Source: Gemmatimonadaceae bacterium
GTDB taxonomy: Bacteria > Gemmatimonadota > Gemmatimonadetes > Gemmatimonadales > Gemmatimonadaceae
Direction: 5' to 3'
Assembly: GCA_014379355.1 (NCBI GenBank)
Contig: JACMLX010000025.1
Span: forward strand, 1 to 54,137
DNA length: 54,137 nt
The notes beneath the pieces were generated by a model, which worked only from the letters and a program-made list of their open reading frames with translations, did no database searches and was not told the DNA's origin. Both the position numbers and the translations under genes were made by a program. The stretch's first letter is position 1. Each line of letters starts with the position of its first letter. Positions 42,531 to 52,215 of the stretch are shown here, in pieces.

Positions 42531-43640
42531 TCACCCGCTGAGCGCCGCTGCCGCGCCCGGGCTGCGCTCGCCATAGCGCGATGCGTAGGATGACTTCCAG
42601 AGCTGCACACGGCCCAGCACGTCGTCGACCGTGATGCGCGGCAGGCGGTTCAGCCGGTTGTCCATGCTGATCGGATAGTCCTCGCCGGGCTCTCCATAGG
42701 CATCGATCATCAGGTCGTGGAACCTGGCGTATGGCCCGACGCGCTTCGGATTGGAGTAGCCGATCAGGCTCACCACCGGACGATCGAGGGCCACGGTGAT
42801 GTGCAATGGTCCGGTGTCGGGACTGAGCACGACGGCCGCACCGTCGAGCAGCTGCACGAGACCGCGCAACCCGCTGCCCAGTGCACTCACGACCGGCACT
42901 TTCGCCTGCTGCATGATGATGCGTTCGGCGGCGAGCTCTCGAATCGAACGACCGCCGACGAGCACCGGTTGCAAGCCGAAGTCACCATAGAGCGCGTCGC
43001 ACACCGCGGCCCACCGTTCAGGGAGCCAGTCCTTCTGCGCCTTGCTGGTGGCCACGACGATCGGTGCGATCGGGCGTTCGAAGACGCGCAGCCGTTCACG
43101 CTGCTGGCCGAGTTCGTGCGGCCACGGGCCCAGATTCCACACCGGCGCCCCGTGCGGCACGCCAAGGGCGTCGAGGAACTCGAAATACTGGTCCTGCACA
43201 TGCTGCATCGGGTGCGCGGGCACCTGGGCATTCGTGAACACCCAGTTCAGGTCACGTGCGCGCGCCATGTCGAAGCCGAGCTTGACCGGCGACCGCACCA
43301 TGCGTGTGATCATGCCGGCCTTCAGGTACACCTGCAGCGCGAGCACGACATCGAACTTCCGCGGCGCCAGCTGACGACGCAGATCGTTGTACGCTCTCCA
43401 CCCGTTGCCCCGCTCGAACAGCAGGATCTCGCTGATGTCGGGGTGCCCGCGCACGAGTGTCGCCGGTCCTGGTTGCAGGATCCATGTGACGTTGGCTGAC
43501 GGGCGATGTCGCTTGAGCGCGGTCAGCACCGGCAGCACATGCACCGCGTCGCCCACCGCACTCATCATCACGATGCACACCCGATCGAGCGAAGCGCGCA
43601 CCGTCGCGCTCGACTGTGACACGCTTGCGGTCACCGTCAC
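42531..43640 (-). CDS. GT9-family heptosyltransferase-like glycosyltransferase
   Basis: 369 residues from GTG at 43640, which overlaps the stop of the kinase gene upstream by 4 bases; longer starts exist but lie inside that gene. CIVMMSAVGDAVHVLPVLTALK and the distal ATSKAQKDWLPERW, LSPDTGPLHITVALDRPVVS and LIGYSNPKRVGPY are classical GT9 blocks. GT9 enzymes add heptose or similar sugars to the LPS inner core from ADP-heptose at the cytosolic face. Sugar and acceptor are not determined. The neighbouring KdkA-like kinase supports LPS core work. Confidence 0.88.
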   Translation of the reverse strand: MTVTASVSQSSATVRASLDRVCIVMMSAVGDAVHVLPVLTALKRHRPSANVTWILQPGPATLVRGHPDISEILLFERGNGWRAYNDLRRQLAPRKFDVVLALQVYLKAGMITRMVRSPVKLGFDMARARDLNWVFTNAQVPAHPMQHVQDQYFEFLDALGVPHGAPVWNLGPWPHELGQQRERLRVFERPIAPIVVATSKAQKDWLPERWAAVCDALYGDFGLQPVLVGGRSIRELAAERIIMQQAKVPVVSALGSGLRGLVQLLDGAAVVLSPDTGPLHITVALDRPVVSLIGYSNPKRVGPYARFHDLMIDAYGEPGEDYPISMDNRLNRLPRITVDDVLGRVQLWKSSYASRYGERSPGAAAALSG

Positions 43641-44443
43641 CCTCCGAGTCGCTCGATGAGTGCGGCGAAACCGGGATTGCCGTCGGCGTTCAGCCACTTG
43701 CGCGCCGAGCGCAGCAATCTCGCGACATTCATCCACTCGGCGTTCTTCTCGGCGAAGCGCAGCGTGTCGACATCGAGCACGTATGCCATCGGTTCACCGA
43801 GATCGTTCGGCGCGATGAGCACGTTCTTCACGTTCAGGTCGGGATGAAACGCCCACGTGCGCGCGAGCTGGCGCAGCAGCGTGATCACGGCCTCGATGCT
43901 CTTGCGATGGTCGTACAGGTCGCCGTCGCTGCTGAGCACCCTGGCGAGGTCCACACCGTCGGTGATTTCTCGTGTCACGACGTCGGCGCGCCAGAGCTTG
44001 CCGTGCAGCGTGGGATAGAGCGCAAAGCCGAGCACACGCGGCGTCGGGATGCCGACATGTCGCAGCGTCCATGCAACACGCAATTCGTGTGGCGCACGCG
44101 GCTCGCGAAACACATCACGCGTCAGCCGCGACAGCATGCCGCCGTGATGGCTGTGTCGCACCACGACCGTGGCATCCACGCCAGGCAGCGGCGCTGCGTA
44201 CGCCACATGGCGTCCCTGCATCGTGCGTGACTCGGGATGCGCCGCCGCCCACTGATAAATCGTGCGATGCTCCATCAGCATCTCGTCGAAGTACCGCATC
44301 GTGCTGCCGTGTGAGACGACGATGCCGTCACGGATCATCTTCTCGGTGTAACCCGAGGGGTACATGCCATCGGGAATCAGGCCGCCGGGCGTTGCGATCG
44401 GTGAGCCGGCGAACGGCGACACGGCATCATTCAAGTTGATCAT
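43637..44443 (-). CDS. KdkA/WaaP-like lipopolysaccharide kinase family protein
   Basis: 268 residues from ATG at 44443 in a 4-base overlap with the trpE stop. The kinase-like core has the catalytic loop TWAFHPDLNVKNVLIA and metal-binding AYVLDVDTLRFAE, matching the 3-deoxy-manno-octulosonic acid kinase / WaaP family. SRLTRDVFREPRAPHELRVAW is in the usual N-lobe place. These kinases phosphorylate sugars of the LPS inner core in the cytosol. Together with the following GT9 gene it probably decorates the LPS core; the acceptor is unknown. Confidence 0.82.
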   Translation of the reverse strand: MINLNDAVSPFAGSPIATPGGLIPDGMYPSGYTEKMIRDGIVVSHGSTMRYFDEMLMEHRTIYQWAAAHPESRTMQGRHVAYAAPLPGVDATVVVRHSHHGGMLSRLTRDVFREPRAPHELRVAWTLRHVGIPTPRVLGFALYPTLHGKLWRADVVTREITDGVDLARVLSSDGDLYDHRKSIEAVITLLRQLARTWAFHPDLNVKNVLIAPNDLGEPMAYVLDVDTLRFAEKNAEWMNVARLLRSARKWLNADGNPGFAALIERLGG

Positions 44444-45936
44444 CCCTGACGCACCCGCCCGATCGCGGTGAGCATGGCACGTGCCTTGTTCTCCGTCTCG
44501 AGCCATTCGTGCGCCGGGATCGAATCGTGCACGATGCCGGCGCCCACCTGCACACTCGCCTCGCCGCCAGCGATGATGCAGGTGCGGATGGTGATCGCGA
44601 GATCCATGCGACGATCCCCGGCGGCGAGATAGCCGACCGCACCGGCGTACGGCCCGCGCCGATCCGGCTCCAGTTCGTCGATGATCTGCATCGCGCGCAC
44701 CTTCGGCGCACCGGTCATCGTACCCGCCGGAAACGTGGCGCGCACGACATCGAGCGCCGAGGTGTCGGTGCCGACATCGCCGATCACTTCGCTCACCAGG
44801 TGCAGCACGTGCGAGTACCGCTCGACGATCATGAACTCCGTCACTTTCACGGAACCGAAGGCCGCCAGCCGGCCGACGTCGTTGCGTCCGAGGTCCACCA
44901 GCATCACATGTTCGGCGCGCTCCTTCTCGTCGTTCTGCAGCTCCTCGGTCAACCGCGCATCATCGGCTGGCGTGGCGCCACGTCGCCTCGTGCCGGCAAT
45001 CGGGCGCACGGTCACGGTGCCGCCGGCAAGTCGCACCAGCACCTCGGGCGAACTGCCCACCAGTTCCATGCCATCGAGCACCAGATGGTACATGTATGGT
45101 GAGGGATTGAGCGCTCGCAGTGCACGATAGAGGGTCAGGCCATCGAAGTCGTGCGGCACCGTGATGCGTCGCGCGATGAGGCACTGGAAACAATCACCGG
45201 CGACGATGTACTCCTTGATGCGCGCCACCGCCGCATTGAATGCGTCACGCGTGAAGTTCGAGCGTCCTTCCGCGATCGGCGCCGCATCATCGAGTGACAG
45301 GGACGGGAGGGTCGTCGGCGCCTGCAGACGCGCGATCGTATCGCGGACCTCGGCGACGGCCGCATCGTACTGCGCACGCAGCGTCGTTTCGTCATCGCGG
45401 TCGATCGGCACCGCCGTCACCACGCGCGCCTGTGACTTGAGATTGTCCATCACCACCAACGTGCGCGTCGACACGAAGAGGGCATCCGGTGTCGCCGTGC
45501 CGCGCGGAGTGTGGATCGGCAAGTGCTCGATATGGCGCACCACGTCGTAACTGAAGAAGCCGACGGCACCCGCCCAGAAGTCGCCCAGCTCGGGTACCAC
45601 CACCGGCTCGTATTGCGACACTTCGGCGCGCAATGAGTCGAACGGATCCGCCACCGGATGGGCGCCGTGCCAGCCTGCATCCGGCGTCCAGCGATCCACG
45701 GTGCCATCGCGGAGGCGCCACGCGGCGCGCGGTTCCGTGCCGAGGAAGGTGTAGCGCGCCCAGGTCTCGCTGCCGGCGGGCGCCGACTCGAGCAGAAACG
45801 CAAACGGCCCGCGACGCAGTTTCGCGAAGGCGGACACCGGTGTATCCACGTCCAGCAGGCAGTCATGCCAGACCGGCACCAGACGTCCGGGGGCGGCCAT
45901 GGCGCGAAACGCGGTGTACGACGTGACCAGTGACAC
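44440..45936 (-). CDS. trpE: Anthranilate synthase component I (chorismate-binding)
   Basis: 498 residues if the GTG at 45936 is used; no clear ribosome site, and other starts nearby are possible. FAFLLESAPAGSETWARYTF holds the LLES tryptophan-feedback motif of TrpE rather than PabB. Chorismate-binding signatures include IAGTRRRGATPADDARLTEE, HVMLVDLGRNDVGRL, AGTMTGAPKVRAMQ and GAGIVHDSIPAHEW. It converts chorismate and ammonia (from TrpG) to anthranilate. No trpG follows; instead two LPS-type genes are coupled downstream. PabB remains a less likely alternative. Confidence 0.88.
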   Translation of the reverse strand: MSLVTSYTAFRAMAAPGRLVPVWHDCLLDVDTPVSAFAKLRRGPFAFLLESAPAGSETWARYTFLGTEPRAAWRLRDGTVDRWTPDAGWHGAHPVADPFDSLRAEVSQYEPVVVPELGDFWAGAVGFFSYDVVRHIEHLPIHTPRGTATPDALFVSTRTLVVMDNLKSQARVVTAVPIDRDDETTLRAQYDAAVAEVRDTIARLQAPTTLPSLSLDDAAPIAEGRSNFTRDAFNAAVARIKEYIVAGDCFQCLIARRITVPHDFDGLTLYRALRALNPSPYMYHLVLDGMELVGSSPEVLVRLAGGTVTVRPIAGTRRRGATPADDARLTEELQNDEKERAEHVMLVDLGRNDVGRLAAFGSVKVTEFMIVERYSHVLHLVSEVIGDVGTDTSALDVVRATFPAGTMTGAPKVRAMQIIDELEPDRRGPYAGAVGYLAAGDRRMDLAITIRTCIIAGGEASVQVGAGIVHDSIPAHEWLETENKARAMLTAIGRVRQG

Positions 45937-46001
45937 GCGGGAAGGGCAGGGGCAGAGAAACGTGGGTGCCGGAGACCGGTGGCACGGGAGAGATTGCAAA
46001 A

Positions 46002-48098
46002 ATGCGACGAGTCATGAATTGCGTCAGCATCGTGCCGCTGACGGCACTGCTGCTACTCATCACGCTCCACCCCACCACCGTACTCGGCCAGACCGCAGAA
46101 TGGAATGATGCACGTGCGCTCGATCTGGCGCAGCGGGCCACCGCCAGGCGGTCGGCGCAGCTCGCGGATACGACCCTCAAGGACTACAGCGCGCGTGCGC
46201 GCGGCTTCGTGACATTCCTCGCGCAGTCCGGTGAGGGCCTGACCGAACCGCCCAAGGTGGTCAAGGCCGATGAACTCGGGCTCGAGATCTTCTGGCGCGC
46301 GCCCGATCAGAGCAAGCAGCGCATCCTCGGTCGGCGCGACACACTCCTGCTGCCGACGGACATCAGCTATCACCGCGACCATCTGGGCATCATCCAGAAC
46401 AACTTCCCCGACATCATCCGCCTCGGTGACGGCGACGAAGTGATGGACGTGCCACACCCACTCTCACCGAGCGGGATGCAGCAGTACGACTTCCGCGTCG
46501 GTGACTCGCTCACGATCAAGCTCGCCGATCGCACGATCTCCGTGTTCCAGCTGAGTATCCGGCCGAAGGACGCTCGGCAGCCGCGCGCAGTCGGCGCGGT
46601 CTTCGTCGAACGCTCCACGGCGCAGGTGGTGCGCATGGCGTTCTCGTTCACGCGGGTCGCGCTCAAGGACAAGTCGCTCGAGGATGTGTCGGTGATTCTC
46701 GAGAATGGCCTGATCGAGGATCGATACTGGCTGCCACGCCGGCAGCAGATCGAGATTCAGCGCAGCGGCACGTGGCTCGAGTTCCCGTTCCGCGGCATCA
46801 TCCGCGGACGGTGGGAGATTCGCAACTACGATGTGAATACCGGACTGCCGGAAAGCCTGTTCGCCGGCCCTGAGATCGTGGAGGCGCCGGCGGACAGGAA
46901 GGCGGAGTTCACGTTCGAAGGCGCGCTCCTGGATGGCCTGCCGCCTGATGTGCGCACGGTCACGGACAACGACGTGCGCGCGGTGCAGGAACAGGCGCGT
47001 GAACTGGTGCGCGCGCAGGCGTTGCGGCGGGTGCGTGGCACGGCGTTGCAGGCACGTGGGATGTCGGACTTCATGCGCGTCAACCGCGTCGAAGGCCTGG
47101 CACTCGGCGCCGGCCTGACGCAGCGTATCGGCGGCGGTGTGCGCATCGGTGCGACGGCGCGGTATGCGCTGGCCGATGAACGGGTGCGCGGTACCGCGGT
47201 CCTTGCGTGGGAATCGGCATCGGGGGCCGGCCTGTCCGTGCGTGCGGAACGGCAGCTCGGTGAGATCGGCACTGTGCCGGAGGTGTCGCTGGCACGCAAT
47301 TCGATCGCGTCACAGGAGTTCGGCTCCGACTGGACGAGCCCATTCCAGCGCCGTCAGGTGGTACTGCGTGCCGATTTCGCTCCCGTGTTCGAACGACGCT
47401 GGCGTTTCGCCATCGAAGGTGCGATCGAGCGGCATTCGTCTGCACCGGTCAACGCGACGCCGGCCAGCGGTGAGTACGAACCGACGCCGTTCGTGCTCGC
47501 TGATCGTCAGAACCGCGTGACCGTCCTGGCGCGGCGTGCGACCGCGCTGAGTGTCTTCGGCACGGAAGTGAGCGTCACCAGTGCGCTCGACATCGTGCAC
47601 TCCGCGGCGACGGCGGCGACATTCGGTCATGTGGCGCTCGATGTCGATGTGCAGCGGCCGATCGGGCGCGATCGACTGGTGCTGCGCACGATCGCCGGCG
47701 GCACGTCGGCCGTGACCGGCAAGCGCGTGCCGGTGCAGTACGAAACGTGGTTCGGCGGCCCGGTGACGCTGCCGGGCGTCGGCTACGCGTCGATCCGTGG
47801 TCGCGCGGGCGTCTCGCAGCGTGTTGAGTGGCAGCATCCGGTACCGGGACCGTCGATCCCGCTTGGTCGCTACGGTCGTGTGCCCGGCAGCATCACGCTG
47901 GCGCCGTATGCGGTCGTCGCATGGACCGACGCGCGCACGGTGTCGACGCGCGTCGCGAAGCGCGGCTTCCATCCCGCCGTGGGAATGGCCGGCATCGGAT
48001 TGTTCGATCTGCTGCGCCTCGACGTCGCCCGCGGCCTGCGCGATGGGCGCTGGATGTTCTCGGTCGATGTCACGCGTGACTTCTGGCGGGTGTTGTGA
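46002..48098 (+). CDS. Outer-membrane beta-barrel protein, DUF5686/Omp85-like
   Basis: 698 residues from ATG at 46002, with GGGAGAG about 11 bases upstream. A signal peptide is present (IVPLTALLLLITLHPTTVLG then QT). The N-terminal 330 residues are a mixed domain with IEDRYWLPRRQQIEI and FRGIIRGRWEIRNYDVN. The C-terminal half has alternating amphipathic strands and ends GLFDLLRLDVARGLRDGRWM and DVTRDFWRVL, a pattern of Omp85-like barrels. Its role is not known; assembly, transport or adhesion are possible. It is divergent from trpE and coupled to the NUDIX gene by a 4-base overlap. Confidence 0.75.
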   Translation: MRRVMNCVSIVPLTALLLLITLHPTTVLGQTAEWNDARALDLAQRATARRSAQLADTTLKDYSARARGFVTFLAQSGEGLTEPPKVVKADELGLEIFWRAPDQSKQRILGRRDTLLLPTDISYHRDHLGIIQNNFPDIIRLGDGDEVMDVPHPLSPSGMQQYDFRVGDSLTIKLADRTISVFQLSIRPKDARQPRAVGAVFVERSTAQVVRMAFSFTRVALKDKSLEDVSVILENGLIEDRYWLPRRQQIEIQRSGTWLEFPFRGIIRGRWEIRNYDVNTGLPESLFAGPEIVEAPADRKAEFTFEGALLDGLPPDVRTVTDNDVRAVQEQARELVRAQALRRVRGTALQARGMSDFMRVNRVEGLALGAGLTQRIGGGVRIGATARYALADERVRGTAVLAWESASGAGLSVRAERQLGEIGTVPEVSLARNSIASQEFGSDWTSPFQRRQVVLRADFAPVFERRWRFAIEGAIERHSSAPVNATPASGEYEPTPFVLADRQNRVTVLARRATALSVFGTEVSVTSALDIVHSAATAATFGHVALDVDVQRPIGRDRLVLRTIAGGTSAVTGKRVPVQYETWFGGPVTLPGVGYASIRGRAGVSQRVEWQHPVPGPSIPLGRYGRVPGSITLAPYAVVAWTDARTVSTRVAKRGFHPAVGMAGIGLFDLLRLDVARGLRDGRWMFSVDVTRDFWRVL

Positions 48099-48592
48099 CG
48101 GACCTGGTGAGCGGCGACGCATCGATCGCGCTGCGCGTCAGCATCATCGATCTCGTCGTCGCACGTTTCGGAGACGACGGACTCGAGATTCTGCTGCTGC
48201 GTCGCGCCGCCGGGATGCGCTGTACCGGCGCGTGGGAGATCGTGCATGGCAAGATCGAGACAGGCGAGCGTCCGGAGGTCTCTGCGCTGCGCGAGCTTCG
48301 CGAGGAAACCGGGTTCACAGCCGAGCGACTCTACAACATCACACTCGGCGGCTTCTACCTGCATCATCAGGGCGTGCTGAGCCTGACGGTCGTCTTCTGT
48401 GCCATGGTGCCACCCGGCATCGACCCGATCCTCGCCGAAGAACACGACGCCTTCGAGTGGCTTCCCATCACCAGCGCAATGGATCGCTGCGCCTGGCCGC
48501 GCGAGCGCGAAGCCATGTCACACATCCAGCATCTCCTGCGCAACGGTTCTGATGCGGGCGCAGTCGAAGACGTTTTGCGCGTTTCGATTTAA
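48095..48592 (+). CDS. NUDIX hydrolase
   Basis: 165 residues starting at GTG in the overlap with the upstream gene. The Nudix box fits GX5EX7REUXEEXGU: GKIETGERPEVSALRELREE followed by TGF, with W-E-I-V-H-G before it. Nudix enzymes hydrolyse nucleoside diphosphates linked to another group; the substrate here cannot be named. The partner barrel protein suggests no particular function. Copy C of the palindromic repeat begins about 10 bases after its stop. Confidence 0.92.
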   Translation: MTDLVSGDASIALRVSIIDLVVARFGDDGLEILLLRRAAGMRCTGAWEIVHGKIETGERPEVSALRELREETGFTAERLYNITLGGFYLHHQGVLSLTVVFCAMVPPGIDPILAEEHDAFEWLPITSAMDRCAWPREREAMSHIQHLLRNGSDAGAVEDVLRVSI

Positions 48593-48601
48593 CCGAGTTG
48601 G

Positions 48602-48992
48602 GTGGATAGAGCTGGGAGGCCAGGGAGTGCGTGTCTTGCGAGCCTCCGTTTCATGCGTATCACCGCGGACTTCTTGTGGTGTGGAGCGCACGGAGCTCAC
48701 TGAGTGCTCCGGTTGCAACGTTCCTCGCCGTGCGAATGAGCGCTGACATTTTTGTGTGGGAGCGCACGGAGCTCACTGAGTGCTCCGGTCGCAACGTTCC
48801 TCGCAGCGCGCAGCGTCGCTGACTGCATGGTGGAACTGCTGTTCCCAAAAATTCATCGGCGCGCGATGGGCAGAGCGTGGCGACGCGAGCACTCCGTGAG
48901 CTCGGTGCGCTCCTCACCCAAAAAGTCAGCGATCGTCAGGAAAGCACGGCGCGTTGCAAGCGACGCACTCCCCGGCCTCTGGACCTATCCTC
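48602..48992. repeat. Large imperfect palindromic repeat, copy C, with a tandem duplication
   Basis: Ends are inverted: GTGGATAGAGCTGGGAGGCC then AGGGAGTGCG at 48602 against CGCACTCCCCGGCCTCTGGA then CCTATCC ending near 48990. The core AGCGCACGGAGCTCACTGAG then TGCTCCGG occurs twice in tandem, at 48685 and 48761, a 76-base offset; the right arm holds its inverse (about 48877-48933, including CCCAAAAAGTCAGCGATCG). It fills the gap between the convergent NUDIX and engB genes. No gene is visible in it. Confidence 0.78.
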
Positions 48993-49029
48993 TCAAACGC
49001 AGTTCAAGATCTCTCGCGCGTCGAAGAGC

Positions 49030-49770
49030 TCAGTCTTCGTTTTCCTCGAGCTCGGCCTCGATTGCAATGGCTCGCGGCGCGAGCTCGCCGTCGGCACGCG
49101 GCACGTACTCCGGCTCCTCCCGCCACGGGCCGGCATTCAACAACTGCGTCAGTGCCTCCGCGAGTTCGTCGCGGCCGATGTTCTCGTGTGCGCTGAACGG
49201 GATCACCTGGTCTTCGTCCACGCCGTACGCGGCGCAGAGGTCGGTGATGCGCACGGCGCGCGCGACGCGACCGAGTTTGTCGACTTTCGTCAGCGCGAGC
49301 AGCGTCGGCACGCCGAGTTCGGCGAGGAAGTCGAGCATGACGCGATCGTCTTCCGTCGGATCATGCCGCACGTCCAGCAGTTGCACCACACCGCGCAGGT
49401 ACGGGCTGTTGCGCATGTAGCTCGCGATCAGCGGACGCCACGCCAGCTTCCGCTCCTTGCTGATCTTCGCGTACCCGTAGCCAGGCAGGTCGACCAGCAT
49501 GAACTGCTCGTTGACGCGGAAGAAATTGATCTCGCGTGTGCGCCCGGGTGTGCGGCTCACGCGCGCGAACGCCTTGCGACGCACGAGCGCGTTGAGCAGC
49601 GAACTCTTGCCCACGTTCGAACGGCCGGCGAATGCGATCTCGGGGAGGCGCGGCTCCGGGCGCCACCCGTCCACCGTCGCCATCGGTCCGTCGAACTCGA
49701 GCGAACGGATCACCAGCGGGTCGGGCGTCGTGGCAGCAGGCGGCGACTTCGGTACTTCAGCGTCGGTCAC
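49030..49770 (-). CDS. engB: Ribosome biogenesis GTPase YsxC/EngB
   Basis: 246 residues starting at GTG, 6 bases after lon. GTPase motifs in order are G1 GRSNVGKSSLLNAL, G2 region TPGRTREINFF, G3 LVDLPGYGYAKIS and G4 LTKVDKL, with FSAHE as G5. EngB binds GTP and helps assemble the large ribosomal subunit. The N-terminal 30 residues and the acidic C-terminus (IAIEAELEENED) go beyond the usual core of about 200 residues. It ends next to palindrome copy C. Confidence 0.95.
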   Translation of the reverse strand: MTDAEVPKSPPAATTPDPLVIRSLEFDGPMATVDGWRPEPRLPEIAFAGRSNVGKSSLLNALVRRKAFARVSRTPGRTREINFFRVNEQFMLVDLPGYGYAKISKERKLAWRPLIASYMRNSPYLRGVVQLLDVRHDPTEDDRVMLDFLAELGVPTLLALTKVDKLGRVARAVRITDLCAAYGVDEDQVIPFSAHENIGRDELAEALTQLLNAGPWREEPEYVPRADGELAPRAIAIEAELEENED

Positions 49771-49776
49771 ACGATC

Positions 49777-52215
49777 TCAGTGGGGATGAACCGGTGCGCG
49801 GCGAGTGCCACGCTCACGACGCGCGGGCACCGCAGTGGTCGGCACGGAAAGCGGGCCTCCGGAGGTCGACGTCACGACCGCATGCGGGATACTCGGCGTC
49901 CGAAGCCCGAGCGCCAGCACTTCGTCCATGCTGCCCACGCTGTGGAAGGTGATCGCATCGCGCACTTCCTGCGGCACGTCGTCGAGATCACGCACATTGC
50001 CCTTGGGCAGCAGCACGTGGCTGATGCCGGCGCGATGTGCACCGACTGCCTTTTCCTTCACACCGCCGATCGGCAGCACGCGACCGCGCAGCGTGATCTC
50101 GCCCGTCATCGCCACGTCACCGCGCACGGGCGTGCCGGTCAGCGCACTCACGACGGCGGTCGCGATCGCGATACCGGCGCTCGGACCGTCCTTCGGTGTC
50201 GCACCGGCGGGAATGTGGATGTGAATGTCCTTCGTCTTGTAGAAATCGGGCGCGATGCCCAGATGTATGGCGCGCTGCCGCGCATAACTGAGCGCCGCCG
50301 ACGCCGACTCCTTCATCACATCGCCGAGTGTGCCGGTGAGCTGCAACCGGCCGCGTCCGTCCACCACGCTGACTTCGATCTCGAGCGTCTCGCCACCCAC
50401 GGTGGTGTACGCCAGACCGGTGGCCACGCCGACCTTGTCGTCGAGCGACGTATCATCGGGATCGAACTGCATCGCGCCGAGCAATGCCGTCAGCTCGGCG
50501 GTACGCACGACCAGCGGCGCCGGCCCTTTCTTCGATGGCGCGGCCTCGGCACGCTGGCGCGCCAGCTTGCGTGCGACACGCGACAGGCGCCGCTCGAAGT
50601 CGCGCACACCCGCTTCACGCGTCCATCCGCGACAGATCGTGCGCAACGCGTCGGCTTCCCACTTCACGTCCTTCGCATCGATCCCGACGGCTTTGAGCGT
50701 ACGCGGCACGAGGTACTGCCTGGCGATCGCGAGCTTCTCCTGATCGAGATATCCCGTCAGCCGGATGATCTCCATGCGATCACGCAGGGGCTCGGGAATT
50801 CCACTCAGGGAATTCGCCGTCGTGATGAAGAGCACCTGGCTGAGATCGTAGTCGATCTCGAGGTAGTGATCGTTGAACGCCGTATTCTGTTCCGGATCGA
50901 GCACTTCCAGCAGTGCAGCGGACGGGTCACCACGCCAGTCTGCGCCGAGCTTGTCGACTTCATCCAGCAGGATCACCGGATTCACCGATTCCGCGCGCCG
51001 CATCGCTTGAATGATCCGTCCCGGCATCGCGCCGATGTACGTGCGACGATGTCCGCGAATCTCCGCTTCATCACGCACGCCGCCAAGCGACATGCGCACG
51101 AACTTGCGACCGAGCGCACCCGCGATCGAGCGCGCCAGCGACGTCTTGCCGACACCCGGCGGGCCGACCAGGCAGAGAATCGGGCCGTCCATCTTCCCGA
51201 CCTGCTTCAGCACGGCGATGTAGTCGAGAATGCGGTCCTTCACATCCTCGAGCCCGTAGTGATCCTCGTCCAGGACTTCCTTCGCGCGTTTGACGTCGAG
51301 CGAGTCCTCGGTACGCTTGTGCCACGGCAGCGTGAGTACCCAGTCGAGGAACGTCCGGCTGACCGTCGCCTCGGGACTGAGCGGCGCCATGCGGCGCAGC
51401 TTGCGGATTTCGCGACGTGCGCGCGTGAGGACCGGGTCCGGCAACTTGGCGGCGATCAGCTGCACTTCGAGCTCCGCCACGTCATCGCCATCCTCGTTGC
51501 CCAGCTCGCGATGAATCGCGCGCAGCTGCTCCTGCAGGTAGAACTCGCGCTGATTCTGGAACAGCGCGCCCCGCACGTCATCCTCGATCTTGCGCTCGAG
51601 GCGCAGCAATTCCACTTCGCCGGCGAGCGTCATGCTGAGCTGGTCGAACAACACGCCAAGCGTCTGTGACTCGAGCAGGCGCTGGCGGACCTCGAGTTTC
51701 ACGCTCAGGTGTGCGGCCATCAGGCACGCCTGCTGCTCCGGCGTTTCCGCGGCGCCGATCAGGCGCACCACTTCGTCGGGCAACCGTCGATGCAATGCGA
51801 CGTATTCCTCGAACGTGGACACGGCGCGCCGCGTCTGCCGCTCCTCGTCCTCGCTGAGCGGCGTGGCGTCGAGCGGAAACGGCTGCACGTTCGCCTTCAG
51901 GTGCGACCCCGCGATCGCGTAGCGTGTGACTTTCGCACGCGCGAGTGATTCCACCAGCACACGCGTCGTCCCGTTCTGCAGCCGCGAGATCTGCAGGATG
52001 CGCGCGAGCACACCGACGCGATACAGATCGGTGCTGCCCGGTTCTTCGGTGTCTGCGCGCTTCTGCGCGACGAGCAGGACGAGTGAGTCGTCCGCTGCCG
52101 CGGTATCGAGGGCAGCGAGGCTGGCGGCGCGGCCGACCAGCAGGGGCATGACGACGTGAGGAAAGATCACCACGTCACGCAGCGGTACTACAGGTAACCG
52201 CTCCGCCGTTTCGAT
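49777..52215 (-). CDS. lon: ATP-dependent protease Lon
   Basis: About 812 residues. The conserved N-terminus [20 protein letters not shown] begins upstream of the first standard start (GTG at 52173). In frame, an ATC at 52215 preceded by GGGGA five bases away gives [10 protein letters not shown] and is the best start; a CTG at 52248 is another. Walker A is [14 protein letters not shown] (about residue 350). The peptidase dyad is Ser in KDGPSAGIA (about 679) and Lys in GGVKEKAVG (about 722). Lon degrades damaged and regulatory proteins. It sits between clpX and engB on the minus strand. Confidence 0.93.
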   Translation of the reverse strand: METAERLPVVPLRDVVIFPHVVMPLLVGRAASLAALDTAAADDSLVLLVAQKRADTEEPGSTDLYRVGVLARILQISRLQNGTTRVLVESLARAKVTRYAIAGSHLKANVQPFPLDATPLSEDEERQTRRAVSTFEEYVALHRRLPDEVVRLIGAAETPEQQACLMAAHLSVKLEVRQRLLESQTLGVLFDQLSMTLAGEVELLRLERKIEDDVRGALFQNQREFYLQEQLRAIHRELGNEDGDDVAELEVQLIAAKLPDPVLTRARREIRKLRRMAPLSPEATVSRTFLDWVLTLPWHKRTEDSLDVKRAKEVLDEDHYGLEDVKDRILDYIAVLKQVGKMDGPILCLVGPPGVGKTSLARSIAGALGRKFVRMSLGGVRDEAEIRGHRRTYIGAMPGRIIQAMRRAESVNPVILLDEVDKLGADWRGDPSAALLEVLDPEQNTAFNDHYLEIDYDLSQVLFITTANSLSGIPEPLRDRMEIIRLTGYLDQEKLAIARQYLVPRTLKAVGIDAKDVKWEADALRTICRGWTREAGVRDFERRLSRVARKLARQRAEAAPSKKGPAPLVVRTAELTALLGAMQFDPDDTSLDDKVGVATGLAYTTVGGETLEIEVSVVDGRGRLQLTGTLGDVMKESASAALSYARQRAIHLGIAPDFYKTKDIHIHIPAGATPKDGPSAGIAIATAVVSALTGTPVRGDVAMTGEITLRGRVLPIGGVKEKAVGAHRAGISHVLLPKGNVRDLDDVPQEVRDAITFHSVGSMDEVLALGLRTPSIPHAVVTSTSGGPLSVPTTAVPARRERGTRRAPVHPH

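Noticed and set aside
48877-51669. 930-codon open frame on the plus strand
   Set aside because: It lies antisense to engB and lon, whose products have complete family motifs. GC-rich third-position bias opens the opposite frame; the translation is Arg/His/Gln-rich and matches nothing.
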